Assembly: GCA_027605045.1 (NCBI GenBank)
Contig: JAQFWX010000204.1
Span: 1-10,730 of the forward strand
Reading direction: 5' to 3'
Length of the DNA stretch: 10,730 bases
Origin: Phallus indusiatus
Lineage: Eukaryota; Basidiomycota; Agaricomycetes; Phallales; Phallaceae
How positions within the stretch are numbered: position 1 is the first letter of the stretch; each line of letters begins with the position of its first letter. The notes under the pieces were generated by a model. That model made no database searches, was not told where the DNA came from, and saw only the letters and a list, made by a program, of their open reading frames with translations. This document shows positions 9,550 through 10,730 of the stretch, piece by piece. The translations under genes and the position numbers were made by a program.

Positions 9550-9760
9550 CACACTGCGCTTCCTCGAGAAGATTGCTGCCGTTTGTCTGTTGACCAGGCC
9601 ACGCTGCAGCCCAACCGCAGTCTTGGGGATTACGGTCTGGACAGCATCGTCATAATTGAAATCCGCCAATGGTTCTTCAAGGCCGTCGGCGTGGAGCTGG
9701 CCATGTTTGATATCCTCAGCAGCCGGAGTATCCAAGCCCTTATCGAGAAAGTCGCCTCCG
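9550..9760 (+). other. Acyl carrier protein (ACP) domain
   Basis: Carries the growing chain on phosphopantetheine. The attachment Ser is codon 9643-9645 in [13 protein letters not shown]. Helix-like FLEKIAAV precedes it, and [21 protein letters not shown] follows. One frame step near 9577 splits the start; the rest, into the C domain, is unbroken. Confidence 0.92.
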
Positions 9761-9906
9761 TGATGGTCCTGAAGAGCGAGGTTGAACTTACTTTAGCAAC
9801 CAAGGCAGACTTGCAAAGCAATGCCAGGCCGACTGCCAATGGAGAGGATGGAGTGAGCAACAGTCTGCTTCCGGTAATTGACAATGCTTCGATGACGGAT
9901 TTGTCT

Positions 9907-10730
9907 GTTATGGAAATCCCCATGTCCTCCTTCCAACGCCGCCTGTGGTTCATGCATAATCTGGCAGAGGATCCCTCGTTCCTTAATCTGCCTGTGGTCT
10001 TTCGGCTTCGTGGCCAGCCTAATCCAAACTTTGTCAAGGCTGCTCTGGAGGAGCTCAAGCGTCGGAATGAGATCCTTCGCACTGTCTATTCTGAGGGTGA
10101 TGAGTTCTCCCAGCAGACGGTGCTGGATGACTGCTCTATTGAGCTTCCTTGGAGGACTTTCAATGTATGAAGACTCTGATGTCTTGCTGGACAAGTTTTT
10201 CAGATATCTCATGCAGAAGCCATTAGACATTGAAGACGGTGGAGTCATGGTCGCCGCGCTGGTTAAGCTCTCTGAGGCCAGACACGCCTTGGTTCTCGTC
10301 TTCCACCACATCTGCATCGACCGAGGAGCAGCCATTCATTCCTTGAACAGTTCACCGGCCTTTACGATGCTTTGCGCAGAGAGAAGCGTGGCATCAGTAG
10401 CTCAACCTGCAGTGAGCTACAGTCAATTTAGCATCTGGCACAACGCCCTCCTCCAGTCATCGGAGATGCATCCTAGTCTCGCCTTTTGGAAGTCCATCTA
10501 CGAGCATCCACCAGCAACAGCGATGCAACTTCTCCCATTTGCAAAGACAGTCCGACCAGAGGTCAATGACTACCAGCGTCGTGTTCACCGGGCTACCCCT
10601 GAAAAAGACTCTGTTGCAACGCATGAAGCGCATTTGTGCCCGGCTGCAAGTCACACCAGCGCAGTTCCTCATGGCTGGTCTCCGCGCATTCCTTTACAGA
10701 TACACCCAGGAGGAAGATCTAACCATCCAC
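9907..10730 (+). other. NRPS-type condensation (C) domain, cut at the right edge
   Basis: Starts with the C1-like [20 protein letters not shown] (9922-9981), then [12 protein letters not shown] (10057-10092). The acceptor motif region reads HHICIDRG, His codons 10304-10309 and Asp 10319-10321. [11 protein letters not shown] (from 10412), FWKSIYE and [18 protein letters not shown] near the edge complete the N-lobe and part of the C-lobe. In the canonical HHxxxDG motif Gly directly follows Asp; here Arg stands between. Frame steps fall near 10163, 10330, 10407 and 10595. Such a domain joins the PKS chain to an amino acid in hybrids, or may act in release or transfer in PKS-C enzymes. Only the downstream sequence can tell. 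Confidence 0.9.

Larger units (their letters stand above)
2515..10730 (+). pseudogene. Highly reducing polyketide synthase with C-terminal condensation domain (PKS-C or PKS-NRPS), frameshifted and cut by the window edge
   Basis: Iterative type I PKS. Domain order: KS (2609-3975), AT (4324-5265), DH (5562-6535), non-methylating pseudo-MT/pseudo-KR region (6559-7640), ER (7646-8610), KR (8676-9300), ACP (9550-9760) and an NRPS condensation domain (9907 to the edge). Four introns are placed. It would condense malonyl units, reduce the chain and pass it to the C domain, where an amino acid or alcohol could be joined; whether A, T and release domains follow cannot be seen. There are about 55 frame changes, mostly one base back, yet the KS, AT, DH, KR and ACP active-site codons are present. 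Start: ATG 2515 has a good context (GACAATG), but the KS frame also has ATG 2588 with no shift needed. The family call is very secure; active gene versus pseudogene is open. Confidence 0.9.

Noticed and set aside
70..10730. Programmed ribosomal frameshifting or RNA editing as the explanation for the many breaks
   Set aside because: The breaks are too many, lie at unrelated sequences and occur equally in two unrelated genes; no slippery-site or structure pattern recurs.
70..10730. RIP (repeat-induced point mutation) decay
   Set aside because: Breaks are indels, not C-to-T stops, and GC content in the coding parts is not depressed.
1..10730. tRNA, rRNA, CRISPR or transposon features
   Set aside because: No cloverleaf, rRNA text, spaced repeats, terminal inverted repeats or transposase motifs were seen on either strand.

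Overview
The window looks like nuclear DNA of a filamentous ascomycete, probably Aspergillus- or Penicillium-like. The evidence is short introns of 51-75 bp with GTATGT/GTAAGT donors and CTAAC/CTGAC-type branch sites, a highly reducing fungal polyketide synthase, and a secreted berberine-bridge-type flavoenzyme. It appears to be part of a secondary-metabolite gene cluster. The product cannot be read from the sequence.

Layout, all on the + strand: (1) 70-1633, a secreted FAD-linked oxidoreductase (BBE family), essentially full length from signal peptide to C-terminal motif. (2) 1634-2514, an intergenic stretch holding its 3' flank and the promoter side of the next gene, with a GC-rich patch at about 2035-2160. 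(3) 2515 to the right edge, a highly reducing PKS with domains KS-AT-DH-(no active C-methyltransferase; pseudo-KR)-ER-KR-ACP, followed by an NRPS-type condensation (C) domain that runs off the window. It is either a PKS-C of the LovB kind or the first part of a PKS-NRPS hybrid. Four introns can be placed in it.

Both genes are badly broken as written: neither can be read for more than about 200 codons without changing frame. Yet all the catalytic codons checked and the splice sites are intact, and protein-level conservation is high within each segment. In the flavoenzyme the frame steps back by one base about 14 times in a row. In the PKS roughly 45 of about 55 steps do the same. That is a run of single-base losses, not the mixture of nonsense, missense and both kinds of indel expected from an old pseudogene or from RIP. 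The most economical reading is deletion-biased error in the sequence or assembly. Very recent decay of both genes is the alternative.

If functional, the PKS would build a reduced, unmethylated chain (ketoreduction, dehydration and cis enoyl reduction) and hand it from the ACP to the C domain. The flavoenzyme, possibly in the secretory pathway, would be a candidate for a later oxidation.
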